DNA from: Neodiprion pinetum
Lineage: Eukaryota; Arthropoda; Insecta; Hymenoptera; Diprionidae
DNA: 64,000 bases
NCBI RefSeq assembly: GCF_021155775.2
Contig: NC_060238.1
Span: forward strand, 13,709,042-13,773,041
Direction of reading: 5' to 3'
Shown: positions 10,901-23,035 of the stretch, piece after piece
How positions within the stretch are numbered: the stretch's first letter is position 1
How the letters are laid out: the number at the start of each line of letters is the position of its first letter
The notes under the pieces: generated by a model
Seen by the model: only the letters and a program-made list of their open reading frames with translations
What the model was told of the DNA's origin: nothing
The model's database searches: none
Program-made: the position numbers and the translations under genes

Positions 10901-11899
10901 TCGCCAAAAAAAAAAAAAAATCGAATGTCTTTTTCGTAGTGCTTAGAGCGAACTAGCCGTTGTAGGAGAAATGATTCGCTTTCGTCTTTCTATATCCAGG
11001 AGAAGACAATAGCGTCAATACACTGTGTCTAGATCGCACCAACATACCCGTGATATTCACACACAGATATGAGCGTTCGTATGTCGTGTTGTCCCACTGA
11101 GCAGCTGCCCCTCGCTCAGCTATCTTTTGATTCAGTGCTGTCGGACGAAAGTTTCTCGATAGTCCGAAATTTTCAAGTGCCACTGTTTATGTGTATATTA
11201 CAGCAAAACAGCTGGAGAAATAAAAAATTCCTAAGGACTTCTTCATTGAAGGGTATTTGAAGGATCTTAAAAATGAAAACAGTGAATTTTTAACTCCCGT
11301 AGATTCCGAGTAATTTTACTTTCAATCTTTTAAACCGTTGTGAAAATTAGTTGAAAGAAGCAAAAAAAATCTAAACCTCTGAGCTTATAGATAAATTAGT
11401 TCTGAATAAACGACTTCCGTTTCCGGTTTGGATGTGAGTGGCGGGTGTAGGAAAGAGTGTAAGTGGAAAGGCGAGAATTTAGCAGGATAGCAAAGGTGAG
11501 GAGGAAAAGAAATGGGGCAGAGAAAGAGTGGGGAAGACCAAGACGGGCGGACGGGTGAAGAGAATAGGGAGGCAGGAATAGAAGGGAAGGACAGGTGAAA
11601 AAAGGGGGAGAGTTTTGAGGTTAGTCAGAGAGAGCCGGCGGACGGCAACGGGAAGAATAAGACAAAAATAGGCGGTGACATCTAGGAAGTAAGAAGGGGG
11701 ATAGAGCAAAGACAGGTAGGCGGCGGTAGATAAGGTAGGGAGCGGTGGCGGAGAGAAAGAAAATGAGCAACGCGGGTTGCCAAAAAGAAGGGGCAAACAG
11801 AGTAGAGGAGGAGAAAAAAAAAGGTAGGCCGGGTGCAGTAGCATCGTTAGGGAGGGATAGGAGGCATAGCCTGGAATCGGCGACGACGTTGCTAGATTT

Positions 11900-12910
11900 A
11901 TGAAAGAGAAAGCAGGAGGAGGAAGGGGAAAAAGGGGAGGAGGATGCAGATGAGATACAGGAAAGAGAAAGAGTATTTGGGAAAAGCAGGAAAGTTCACC
12001 GGTCGCCGGAGGGCAAGACAGGTGAGGAAGGGAAGGCAGAGGGAGGAAGTATACAGGATATGCTAAGGCTGATTAGGGAAGAGTTAAAGATAGGTTTAGA
12101 GGAGATCAAAGGGCAGGGAAGGGGAATCAGGGAAGAAATGGAAGAGATTGAAGGAAAAATGACTAGAAGGGAAGAGCAGTAGGAAGTAGAAAGGGAGGAG
12201 ATAAAGGAAACGATAAGGGACCTAGGTAAAAGATTGGAAAAGGTAGAAGAGCGGAGAGGGGAGGAAATGGAAAGGGTAAAGGAGAGGCTGGCAGAATTAG
12301 AAAAGAAGAGTGCAGAAGGCGGGGGGAGAGGCAGGGACAGGGGAATGCGGAAGTGGCGCAGGTAATAATAGATAGGTTAAAAGAGATGGAGTGGGCCATA
12401 GAGAGGAAAGAAAGGGAAGAAAGAAGGGGAAATATAGTATTAAGAGGAGCGAGAATAGAGAAGGGAAGGGAAAAGCAAGGGTTGAAAAAGATTATGCAGG
12501 TGATAGGGGTAGACGTCGAGGTAAAGGATATGTGGGAGGTAGGCGCAAAAAAGGGGGGAGAAAAGGGGATATGGATAGCAAGGCTAGGGAATAGGGAGCA
12601 AAAGAGGCAGGTAATATGAAGAAAAAGCCTCCTCAAAGGGAGGAAGGAGAGAATAGAGGAGGATCTTACCTGGGCAGAGAGGAGAATGAAATGGAAGTTG
12701 AGGGAGATAGCAGCTATCGAGGAGAGAAGGGGAAACAGAGTAAGAATAGGGTATGCAAAGATCTGGATAGAAGGGAAAATGTGGAAGTAGGATGACATAG
12801 GAGAGGTGCTTAGGGACGGTACAGGGAGAGAGAGGAAAGAGGGGAAAAGTAGGGGAAAGCGATAGAGAAAGGACAGCAAGCGAGGAAAGACAAGAGGGAG
12901 GTATAGAAGC
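11900..12910 (+). pseudogene. LINE ORF1 remnant (coiled coil plus nucleic-acid-binding region)
   Basis: From about 12020 to 12350 the frame encodes heptad-like E/K/R/L-rich sequence expected of a coiled coil. It is followed at 12353-12619 by a segment with RRGNIVLRG and GIWIARLGNREQKRQV, resembling the RRM-like part of L1-type ORF1 proteins. Similarity continues past a stop at 12617-12619 (EDLTWAERRMKWKL, then a WIEGK motif near 12770). Internal stops at about 12179 and 12617, plus frame changes, show decay. Such proteins coat LINE RNA. Confidence 0.65.
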
Positions 12911-13041
12911 ACAGGCCGGGGTACGTAGGGAAAGGCAGTCGAGGGAATGGGCAGGGGGGGGGGGGGGGGCAGAGGAAGGGGGGGCGGGAGAGAAAGAGGA
13001 GAGAGAGGGGAGTAGGCGACACGGAAAGGGAGGGGTGAAAA

Positions 13042-16000
13042 GTAGTTTTCTGGAATGTGGCGGGGCTCGCGAGAAAGGATGAAGATTTCTGGAGGGGGCT
13101 AAAGGAGTGGGATGTAATATTTTTAATGGAGACATGGATAGAAAAGAAGGGGTGGGAAAGGATTAGGAATAAGTTGCCAGCAGGGTATAAATGGGAAGTG
13201 CCGTATGCGGTGAGAAGAAATAGGAAGGGAAGAGCAATAAGCGGAATGCTGTTAGGGGTAAGAAAGGAGATAGTAAGTGGGGCGGGAGGGAGTGAAGAGG
13301 TGAAAGAGGGGATGATAATGACGAAAATAAGTGTAGGGGGGAAAAATTTATAGTAATAGGAATATACGTAAATGGGGAACTAAAAGAGAAGATGGGGGAA
13401 TTGAAGGAGCGGGCAGAAGAGGTAGAGGGAGGAGCAAAAATGCTAGTGGGGGGTGATTTTAATGCCAGGACAGGGCAGGAGGGGGGAGGATGTTGGGGGG
13501 AAGGAGAGGAGGAGAGTAGGAGTAGGAAATCAAAGGACAGGGAAATAAACTCGGAAGGTAGGCAGTTGGTGCAATTTTTGGAAGAGACAGGATGGGCAAT
13601 AATGAATGGGAACATAGAGGGTGATGAGGAGGGAGAATTTACGTATGTACGAGGGGCGGGGGTGACGGTGATAGACTACGCTATAGGAGACAGCGAGGTA
13701 AGGGATAGGGTCAAAAGGATAGAGATTGGGGATAGGGTTGACTCGGATCATCACCCGGTAATAGTGTGGATGAAGGGGGCAGTGACTAGGACAAGAAAAG
13801 GAAAAAGAGTAGGGGAAGCTAGTAAAGAAGACTGGACAGAGGAGGGTAGGATGAGGTTTAGAACAGAGGTCAAATGGGAGGGGGTAGGAGAAGCGGATGT
13901 AGGCAAAGAGATAAAGAAAAGAATAAGGGAGTTTAGACGAGCTTTAGATGTAGGAGGGAGGGGAATGAAGCGAAAAAGGGTTGTTGGGATGAGGAATGTA
14001 GGCGAAAAAAACCGGAAGTTAGGCAGAGTCTAAGGAACTGGAGAAAGGTGGAGGGGGAAGGGGAAGCGTATAGAAAGGAAAGAAGGGAATATAATAGGCT
14101 ATGCGAGGTGAGGAAAAAGAAAGAAAATGCGGGTTTCATAAAAGAAGCAGCGGAAGCAAGGACACAAAGCAAGGTATGGGAGATAGTTAACAGGGAAAGA
14201 AAGAAGTGGAAGAGGGTGAATGAGGAAATAGGCGATCAGGAGTGGAGGGAGTATTTCATGGGATTATTAGGCGGAGTGGAAAGCAAGGTAACAGAAGGCG
14301 GGGGGACGGTAAATAGGAAGGGGAGCTGCAGAGGGAAGAGATTAAAAAGGTGATAGGAAAGCTCAGCGATAGAAAGGCACCAGGGGGGGATGGAATAGTT
14401 AGCGAGGTATGGAGGTATGGGGGGGAAGAAATGGAGCAGTGGATATGGAAAACATGTAACAGAGTTTGGGTGGGGGAGGGCTGGCCAGAGGATTGGAGAG
14501 AGGGATTGATAGCGCCGATAGTGAAGAAGGGGTAGGGGAAACGGGTAGAAGAGTATAGGGGGGTGACGTTGATGCCAACTCTGTATAAGGTGTATGCGAT
14601 GGCATTAGCGGAAAGGTTAGAAAGAGAGGTGGAGGAAGAGGGCATGATACCGCAAAATCAAACTGGCTTCAGGAAAGGAATGCGTACAATTGACAACGTA
14701 TATGTGCTTAACTATTCAATCAATAGACAGGTGGGAAGGGATAAGGGAAAGATGGTGGCGTTCTTTGTGGACTTAAAAGCGGCGTTCGATTCGGTGGACA
14801 GGAAGGTGCTGTGGCAGACTATGGAAAGGAGAGGGGTGAGGGAAGGGCTAAGGGTAAGGATAGAGGAAATTTACAAGGAAACAGAGAGTCGGGTGAGGAG
14901 CGGGGGAAACGTAGGAGAGGCGTTCTGGACGGCGAGGGGGGTAAGGCAGGGATGTCCGCTCAGTCCGCATGTATTCAACCTGCTGTTGGCGGATTTAGAA
15001 GAGGAAATGGGGAGAGGGAGAAGGGTTGGGGTTGGCCGGCGGCAGGGTATGTACGTTAGCGTATGCTGATGACATAGTGCTCCTACCGGAAAGTGAAGAG
15101 GAAATGGAGGTAATGATTAGGAAGTTAGAAAGGTACATGGATAGGAAAAGGCTGACGGTAAATGTAGGGAAATCAAGGATTATGAGATTTAGGAAAGGAG
15201 GTGGCAGAAGGAAAAACATGGATTGGAGATGCAAAGGGAAAAAGATAGAGGAGGTTAAAGAGTTTAGCTATCTAGGGTATAGAGTAAAGTGCAATGGGGG
15301 ACAGGAAGCACAGGTGAAAGAGAGAGTACGGAAGGCAGGGGTAGTAATGAGGCAGGTATGGGGAATAGGAAAAAGAAGGTTTGGGAGGGATTGGGAAAAA
15401 AGGATATGGTTATTTGACAGGCTGGTATGGACGGTAATAGAGTAGGCGTCGGAGATATGGGGGTGGAGGAAGTGGAGGGCGGTCGAGGCAGTACAGGATA
15501 GATTTTTGAGATGGACATTAGGAGTGGATGGGCGAACACCGGGATATTTAGTAAGGGAGGAACTACAGAGGTAGAAGCTAAGGATTAGGGCAGGGAGAAG
15601 GGCATGGAATTTTGAAAGGAAGCTGTAGAGAGGGTAGGGTAGCGAGTTAGCTAGGAGATGCTGGGAAGAGATAAGGAAAAAGGCAGAATCTGGGAGGCAG
15701 GGATCGAGATGGGAAAGAGAAAGGGAAAGCTTCGTTGCGGAAAGGGGAGCAGAAAGTAGAGAGGTAGTCGCGAGAAGGGAGAGGGGCGAGATGGATTTTA
15801 GGGAAATAGAGGAGAGAGAGAGGGAAGAACAGAGATAAGAGAGGCGGGAGGAAATAAGGGAATCGAGGTACAACAGATGGTGCAGGCTAGTGAAAAGAGA
15901 AGGGATACCAGGGTATCTGGGAAAGGGATGAGGGGAATGCAGGTGGACAAGGGTGGCAAGATTTAGATTAGGAAGCGAGATGAAGGAGGCAAGGTACTGG

Positions 16001-16242
16001 GAAGAAGCAGAAAAGAGAAGGTGTCGGGTGTGCGGGGGGGGGGGGGGGGGGAGGAAATATGGGAGCACGTATGGGAAACGTGCGTGGGCTGGGATAGAAG
16101 GGGGGAAAACTGGCAGCAGGTGGTGAGGGAGATGTTAGGTGAGGAGGGGGTGGGAAAAGTTTGGATGAGAGAACTGGAGGGGATCAGGGATGTACAAGAG
16201 AATGAAAGAGTGAGAGATGAATGGAAAATGGAATTCGATTAG
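13042..16242 (+). pseudogene. LINE ORF2 remnant: endonuclease, reverse transcriptase, zinc knuckle
   Basis: Segments in order: an endonuclease start (FWNVAGLA, LMETWIE) at 13057-13353; an endonuclease middle and end at 13392-14033 with GGDFNAR and the catalytic DSDHHPV; an RT start near 14350 (KLSDRKAPGGDGI); RT core at 14563-15069 with QTGFRKG, FFVDLKAAFDSVD and GCPLSPHVFN; and, after a +1/-1 shift, YADDIVLL in the frame at 15026-15445. Near 16020-16080 a C-X2-C...H...C knuckle (CRVCG, EHVWETC) closes the protein. At least four frame breaks make it non-functional. The order is standard for target-primed retrotransposons. Confidence 0.9.
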
Positions 16243-16522
16243 GATAAGGACGAATAGGGAATAGAATAAGGTAAAATAGGATAAGGTTAAGTCAAGATAA
16301 GGATAAAGAATCAGAAAAGGATAATAGGGAAAGTAAGGGAATAGCAAGGCAACGGCACAGGGCACAGGCAATTAGAAAATAAGTAAGGATAAGGTAGGAA
16401 TTAAGAATAGGATAAGAATAGGTTAAGAAAACATGTAAAAATATGGTAAAAGAAGAGGAAAATGGAAGTCTTTGTAACCCCAAGGGGAACAATAAATGTT
16501 ACATACATAGTTCTGAATAAAC

Positions 16523-16984
16523 AGTTGACCTTGTTCTTTTTTAAATGATTGATTTGTGTATTTTTTATGAATTTGTAAGTATCGAGTAATTCATCGCCGC
16601 GTCGAGGTGAAATCGAAAATTCGTCCCTTAACCTTTGGACCCCTCCCACGCCTTATCTATGGGATGAAGGGAGGGTTATTTGCGGATTTTTTTTGTTGAA
16701 AATTTAATTTTCTACAAAACTGTGTTTTGAGATTTTCCAAATTTTGAAATTTGTTCGAACCGCAATCGAGACACCGTTTTGACGTCTCGATTTTTGACAG
16801 TTTTTGATGGTTTTTATTCATTTTTTCACCCCCCTACAGCACTCGGATTTCAAAAATTCATTAAGAAATGTTTCTTGGAATAATGTAACGCGTCTGCCCT
16901 AAAAATCTCGAACTGTAAATAATGTGTTCAGTTTATTGATGAAAATTGAGGCTCATTTGACTGGTCTACATACGCTGGTAATCG
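16523..16984. other. No recognisable gene
   Basis: AT-rich unique-looking sequence; no convincing frame, repeat boundary or motif seen. Confidence 0.5.
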
Positions 16985-17336
16985 AGGTGGTACGAGAGGT
17001 TCAGGTAAACGGTAGACGCTAGCCGAGGTGTTTCTGAATCACAACACGGATAGCCACATCAGGCGATAGATGAAGTCATTGGGATCAAAATACGGTAGTC
17101 ATCGGTAGCTGTTGTCCCTCGGCGGTAGGGATCGTTATCGTCCTGGCACTTTGTTTGCTTGCACAGAAGCATGAGATTACAGATTTCACAAATAAAGAAT
17201 TAATTACTAGTAGTTATTACCTATTTTATATCGAGTTCATTTGGAGTACTCCACCAGAGACGCGTTTTCCGAGAGTTCGCTTTATTTGTGTGCCCTTGTG
17301 ACGGGGTGATGGGCTGTTCTAAAACGCTACGCTACA
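16985..17336 (-). repeat. LTR end fragment, same family as the 48621-51577 insertion
   Basis: Read on the minus strand it starts TGTAGCGTAGCG, then CCGTCACAAGGGCACACAA and GAACTCGATA. It parallels the end of the 48621-51577 insertion (TGTAACGTGGCG, CCGTCACAAGGGCACACAA, GAACTCGATA) for about 300 bp with moderate divergence. It has four CGGTAG hexamers in 360 bp, as does that family. The other boundary is not visible, so it is a truncated copy. Confidence 0.75.
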
Positions 17337-18305
17337 GCACACATACCTACGCACTTACTAATTTGTAACGATTTAAGTATACCGCGGGTAAAGTCAAAGC
17401 AAATACCAAAGGAGATTTGGCTCATGAAGCAATCACGTGTTGTATACCGTGGTTCATCCCACATTTCTTCTGGAAGATGAAACTCAACACTCTCCCTCGA
17501 ACGGTTCCTCATTGAAACAGAAGGTGTTAAATTCAACGGATATAGTGGTGCAATATCACGTCAGCACGTTGAAGTCTAAATTATCGGGAGACAAATCTTC
17601 AAAAATTTGAATAAAACAATGGAATATCCACGGGCATGTCGCCATTAACTACCTGCCGCGGAACAACGATTGAAGATTGAAGAGAAGTAATCCGTAATTA
17701 AAAAACACACTTTGCAATGGTAGATATTATTTACAAATATTATTTATTTATATACTGACGCTGATGGGAGAAGATGTTTTATTCTTACAATTTCACGCCT
17801 ATATACACCTAATGTCCATAATTTATGTAGAGAATGAGTGAATCCCTGAATGGAAGGATGAAAGCATATTTAACATGTTGTTAGCTATAAGTATAAATGA
17901 GAGAATATAAATCAGGAAGAAGATTGTGCATACTTTTCAGGGCAGACAAATAAAAATAGTAATCTAAATTAATTTCAATAAATGGTAGGTAATACAACTT
18001 CCACTAACTGCTGCATAAGTTGTTCATCTTTTTTTTCTCACTCCACACTCTTTTTGACGCTGAGCACGTGATTTCACTTTTGTCTCTCTGTAATGTATGT
18101 GAATAGTAAATAGTGAACACTCGAATCACATATACATTAAACGTATATAGTCAGTAAATACTTGTATCAAGTTTTAAAATCTTATTTACTTACTTTTGTA
18201 AGTTTGTATTACACATACTTGCTGCAGTTCCCATTATGATTTTTGAGGTTGTACAACCGGCCGCGCACGATGCTCGCTGCTCGAATCTCGACACTCGCAC
18301 GCACG
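17337..18305. other. No recognisable gene
   Basis: Low-complexity and AT-rich tracts. A 69-codon minus-strand frame ending at 17327 crosses the LTR fragment boundary and shows no family motif, so I do not call it. Confidence 0.5.
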
Positions 18306-18309
18306 CATA

Positions 18310-19010
18310 CATTCGTATATAAAAGAAAGAGAGAGAATGAATGGACGAATGAATGATAAATTTATTATGCCACGCTAATGCAACCATAGGCAAACAAGGA
18401 AAAACATACAAAATAAAGAGGTAAAAAATGAAAATACAAAGAAAACATAATAAAGTAAGAGATACAATAAGAAATTCGTAATATAGCTGCGAGAGACTCG
18501 ATATAAACAAAAATATAAAATTAAGAGAAATAGAATTACAAATGAAAATAAAAAAAAAATAAAAAAAAACAACAATAATGATGAAATAGATGGTCAAACG
18601 GCGCTGAAAGTAAGATTTATAGTATATATCTCTCAAGCTAATAGCTTACATACCAGAGCATACTTATTACCATTCTAAAGATGAAGATGCACTACTACTG
18701 AATGCCTTAAAATCATGTCATGTTACCGTTCACAGTGCCGGGCACGGAGATCATGTTTCAAACTTCAAGTCGAATTTTGTAGTAAATAATTATAGAGGCG
18801 TTGTTTAAAGGAAATTAAAGACGTCACAGAGGTAATATGGGAGGAAAGAGAATGCCAGAAATAAATTGAGGACAGAGCGAAGGATTTTTGTAGGATTGAG
18901 GTACGATGCGAAGGGATGAGGAAAGAAGGTGGGATGGCGGCTCGAGAGGGGTGCAATGGAGGTGCAGCTGGTGTGAAAAACTATTGCAGGTAAAACGGGA
19001 CTTCATTCCG
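18310..19010 (-). mobile_element. 3' end of a CR1/Daphne-like LINE
   Basis: On the minus strand 18765-19010 encodes the typical C-terminal end of this LINE type (SIYFWHSLSSHITS, then SFKQRLYNYLL). It is followed by about 450 bp of 3' untranslated sequence ending in ATTC-type short repeats near 18310-18350. Everything upstream of the last 80 codons is missing, the usual 5' truncation of target-primed insertion. It is an insertion remnant with no function expected. Confidence 0.65.
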
Positions 19011-19389
19011 TAGTAATTGGTACATCACAATGCCAAGAAAATATTTGCGTCTCAGGGCAACCCGAAATCACGCCAAACGCTCTCTATAGGGAGAGATGGG
19101 CTCGTCCCTGCGGACATTAAAAATAAATCGTATACATTAGATTTGTCCTTAAGAAGGCCAAAATCGAATTTTAATGGTCTCACCCACCAAATTGGTTCGT
19201 AATAATTAAAGAAAAAGTTATAATTTTAAAAGAAGTTTCCCTCCATATTTACCCACCGCTAGGAAGCCTTACTTTTTCCCATAAGAAAAGCATTGATTTT
19301 TCGTGATTTTTAATCTTTTTTTTACCACTGCCCTAATTATCCGCTGAAAAATCGTAAATTCTCAGAAAATGTTCCCAGTTCTGTTACCT

Positions 19390-21130
19390 TTTTGTTGAAT
19401 TTTTTCGAATTCGATACAAGCATTTTTGGGCTAGATCGATCACATCTTTATTCTCTGTATGTTGCGAAAAACGCGGAAAGAAGAACTTGGTTTCTCAGAC
19501 GGCAAATTGCAAAAACTGATTGTTTACCACCTAGAGCCTACGGGCTACCGAAAATTCATAAACCGGATACACCGGTAAGAATTATAGTTTCGTTCACAGA
19601 CAGTCCTACCATCAATCTAGCTCGCTTCCTTAGTAAATGGATTGGTAACAACATTGTCCCTCCTCTGTCACGTGTAAGAGATAGTTTTGCTCTGGTTAAA
19701 TCTATCAGGAACTTTCGTCTCCCACCCGATCATGTGTTGGTTTCGCTGGATGTTGTGTCATTGTTTACCAATATTCCACAAGATCTAGCAATCAACGCGG
19801 TAAAGCAGCGTTGCCATCAGTTGGTGGACAAGATTCCTGTCCCACTTAATGAACTCATAAAAGCATTACACATCTGTTTTAAGGCTGCCATTTTTAAATT
19901 TAATCAGAGCAACTATGCTCAAACTTATGGTTTACCGATGGGCTCGCCTCTCTCGCCAATTTTGTCGGATTTGGTTTTGGATGATCTTGAACAATATTGT
20001 CTCAACAAACTGGACTTCAAGCCTCCTTTATATTTCAGATATGTAGATGACATAATCACAGCTGTCCCTTCTGATAAAGTTGCGGAAATGCTATCTGTCT
20101 TCAACCAATTCCATCCGAGATTACAATTCATCTTGAAAATATAGTGTAATCATCGAATTAGCTTTTTGGATGTTCTGATCATTAATGATAACCAGCTCAT
20201 CAAAACTAACTGGTTCCATAAGGCTACCTGGTCACAAAGGTACTTGAATTTTCATTCTCATCATCCCCGATCTTACATAATTGGAACGATTTATTGTTGG
20301 GTTGATAGAGCCATTCGACTTTCAAGTATGGAATTTCATAACAAAAATTTGTCCTTGATTCATCAGGTACTATGTAAAAATGACTATCCATCTCGTCTGC
20401 TCAACAAACATATACATGTCAAATATGATTCCATCTTGTCATCGATCAGTTCCAACAATAATGATGATGCATCTGGTGCACAAGTTATTCAAAAAAACTT
20501 TGTTTCCCTCCCATACGTTGCGGGGTTGTTTGAGTCACTCAACAGAATATTCTCTCAGTATAAAATCTAATTTGTGGGTAAAAGTGCACATGATCTATCC
20601 TCTATGTTTGATTCTGGTAAGGACCCTTCACCCCCGTGTATGCGTTCTTGTGTAGTCTACAAAATTCCCTGCAACCAATGCAATATGTCCTACATAGGTC
20701 AAACAAGTAGGCAACTACACACCAGGATAATTGAACATAAACGCAATATCCATGAACATGTGGGTAATTATACTGCACTGACGAAGCATGCCATCGATTT
20801 CGACCATTCATTCAATTATTCTCAAGCCAGCATTATTGACGTTGAACCATTGTATTACAATAGGTTATCGTTAGAAATGTGCAATATTGTTGCACATCCC
20901 AATTCTGTCAATCGAAAATAAGATATTGAACATCTGAGTACTATTTACACCTCTGTGATACACCTATCGTGAATATCTATTACCGACTGAGCTTGCTCTC
21001 GATTTTACCTTTTAACAAATTCTGGTTTCTATTTAACCCGTTGACTCTGTGCGTGCTCTGATGATGACTAATATCGGTTTCCCCCCACTACACACTGGAC
21101 GTTCCACATGTTCAAAAGTGCTCCAGACTC
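19390..21130 (+). mobile_element. Penelope-like retroelement, degraded copy 1
   Basis: Carries the RT and GIY-YIG endonuclease of Penelope-like elements in the correct order. The 5' part of the protein and terminal repeats are not visible. After the stop at 20921 the sequence contains CTGATGA followed by a hairpin-like stretch (21058-21085), in the place where Penelope elements often have a hammerhead ribozyme, but the GAAA part is not intact. It shares its protein architecture with the copy at 46813-52233. Confidence 0.85.
19392..20921 (+). pseudogene. Penelope-like RT plus GIY-YIG endonuclease, broken by stops
   Basis: 19392-20144 has the RT motifs PPRAYGLPKIHK, SLDVVSLFTNIP, YGLPMGSPLSPILSDL and FRYVDDI. 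A stop at 20142-20144 and a frame change lead into 20166-20570 (thumb and linker, KATWSQRYLNFHSH). A further stop leads into 20574-20921 with the GIY-YIG nuclease (VVYKIPCNQCNMSYIGQTSR, then HKRNIHEH and NSVNRK). The catalytic YVDD and GIY-YIG motifs survive, but the frame breaks make it a pseudogene. In intact relatives the nuclease nicks the target and the RT extends from the nick. Confidence 0.9.
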
Positions 21131-21467
21131 AAGACCTAAAACGGTCGCTGTGTGTTTTTATTAAATTAACAATAAGGATGAATGCTTAGGAGTTTCGTAT
21201 CGCTGTCGTAGTTTTTTTTTTTTGTTTTTTTCAAAAAAATGAACTTTTGTGTCTTATTTGATTATTCGAACACGCATTCACTACATACTAGTGGTTCCTT
21301 TTCTTCGGTAATTGAAATTGTCAGTTCACAACAGGTAATTCCTCTCATTCATATTTGCATAAAGATCCGTGCTTATTACCTAAACCTTTCATATTTAATT
21401 TTGTTATAACTGAGTTGTACATTATTTTATTATCTCTGTTCGTGACAGATGTTTTGAATGAATTGAT

Positions 21468-21496
21468 CTGAGGAGGGCCCCCATCAGGGCTGAAAC
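21468..21496 (+). ncRNA. Hammerhead-ribozyme-like core, Penelope-type
   Basis: CTGAGGA, a stem GGCCC...GGGCT, then GAAAC matches the hammerhead pattern CUGANGA-stem II-GAAA. After it, ACGTAAACAC...GTGTTTTGATGT can pair as stem III. A very similar core occurs at 46913-46941 next to a Penelope element. It probably marks the remnant 3' end of another Penelope insertion. Activity is not shown; the expected cleavage-site base and stem I are not convincing. Confidence 0.5.
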
Positions 21497-21550
21497 GTAA
21501 ACACAAAAAAAGTGTTTTGATGTTCACGACCTTCATATCCAAGAATAATA

Positions 21551-22990
21551 TTATTCAACATCGAAAATTGATGTTGAGAAAGGTATAACAAAATCTGCTA
21601 CCTCGTTTACATATAGAGAAAAGCGGAATTCCATCAGGACTTTGCGAGAGAGAGTCAGAATTAGTCTCGGTAATAGCTTCGTGTATGACTTCAGGTGAAA
21701 TATGTGAGAAATTGAAGATAGGATGGTTTTGAGGAAGAGGTTCAACTAGCTGAGAGCAGAAAGCATCCGGGTAAGGCGAGTGAGAAAAATATTGGCAAAA
21801 AATGTATTTAAGTCTTCAGCTGGGAAAAAGGAAAAGGGGGAGAATCCACAAGGTTTGGTCAGCCCTGAGTACGCAAGCTGCTTTTACAGGTAAGAAGGAT
21901 CTGTGATCGTCGAGAGCTTACGCTCAAAGAAAAGTTTTTTGCCAATTTTAGCTCGGTGGATAAAGAGTTACGATAATCACGATAGATAGACATGTTTAGT
22001 GATCCTCCTAACCTACGTACACGGCGATACAAGTTATTTCCAATGCTAATTTTTGTTTTCAGGAGTTGGTTAACCACGGCGCGATCGATTTATCAATCGT
22101 CCTAGTTTTGAACGGGGCATGTTCGTCCAATAACTGCTTGCGTACGTTCAAAAATGCATCTGCGAAATCATGAATAACAATATAATGATCGGAACTATAG
22201 TCACACAGAATATTGCGATCGAGCTTGCAGGACTCTATCAATGCGTTGACATACAGTGTGTGATTAAAATGTTTAATGTCTCGTCTACGGATCAAATGTT
22301 TTTGAGGAGCGCCTACGGCAAAATTGTAGGTAAACGCTAGTAAATCGTATCCTGCGATGAACGGCGCATCTGACTTTATAAATTCTGAAATCTTTGAACG
22401 ACAGTCAACAATCACCACATCTAGCCAACTATCAGCAGACCCCGAGTGGAAAGTAGCCTCAGAGTCGGGAATAAACAAACTGTGTGCCAACGCAAAGTCA
22501 CACAGTGCTGTCGATTCGAAATTTGAACTCAGTAGATTACAATTTAGATCACCAGTGATGATTATATTGTTATACGACAGAGAGAGACGGGAGAATATAT
22601 CAGAAAAACCATGAAATAAGTTTCCTTTCGGTCGCCTGTATATGCAGGAAAATAAGAGAGTTTTATTTAGAGAGTTTCTGATGCCTAGGATGATAAATTC
22701 AGGCATGTCGAGAAATCCGCAGGAGAGAGATGTAATACTTGAAAACGAAGTGAATTATAAATGTAGCATGCCACTCCTCCTCCGCGCTTTCCCAACGGAT
22801 CATTTCTGACTAGATTATAATTCTCAATTTTAATTAGATCATCTGAAATATTTTCATGCAGCCACGTCTCGGTGATCGCAACCATATGAAAGAAATTCAT
22901 TGCAACGTGTGCAATTATTATTTGTTCGGAATGTCGAACGAGCGAGTTTGCATCAAAGGATAGGACTTTGAGAGCTGATTGGTTGGTAAT
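21551..22990 (-). pseudogene. LINE ORF2 remnant: AP endonuclease and start of RT
   Basis: Endonuclease signatures: AITETWLHENISDD (22870-22830 region), GGGVACYI, IITGDLNCNLL, and a degraded C-terminal motif. The frame shifts near 22700. A linker with ending APWLTNS and NLYRRVRRLG precedes the RT, of which only the first portion (frame ending at 21551) remains. At the normally catalytic SDH position the copy reads AGYDLLAF, so the site is damaged. Confidence 0.8.
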
Positions 22991-23035
22991 ATTTGTATTC
23001 GTTTCAGTAGTAGCGGTCGAAGAGCGAGATGGAAG

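Larger units (their letters stand above)
11412..16507 (+). mobile_element. Full-length decayed non-LTR retrotransposon (LINE), purine-rich
   Basis: The 15-bp target duplication TAGTTCTGAATAAAC lies at 11397-11411 and 16508-16522, defining a 5096-bp insertion. It has an ORF1 region with coiled coil, an ORF2 with apurinic endonuclease, reverse transcriptase and a C-terminal Cys/His knuckle, and a 3' end with loose GGATAAGGATA-like repeats. The plus strand is overwhelmingly A+G for about 4.8 kb. Several stops and frameshifts interrupt the frames, so it is dead although the insertion is full length. The R1/I-like group is my best guess from the endonuclease and C-terminal knuckle; the clade is not certain. 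Confidence 0.93.

Noticed and set aside
11479..15539. Several long minus-strand frames rich in Ser, Leu, Pro and Phe
   Set aside because: They are complements of the purine-rich LINE coding strand; composition explains their length and they have no family motif.
18190..18636. 148-codon Phe/Ile-rich minus-strand frame
   Set aside because: Formed by A-rich low-complexity DNA in the 3' part of a LINE remnant.
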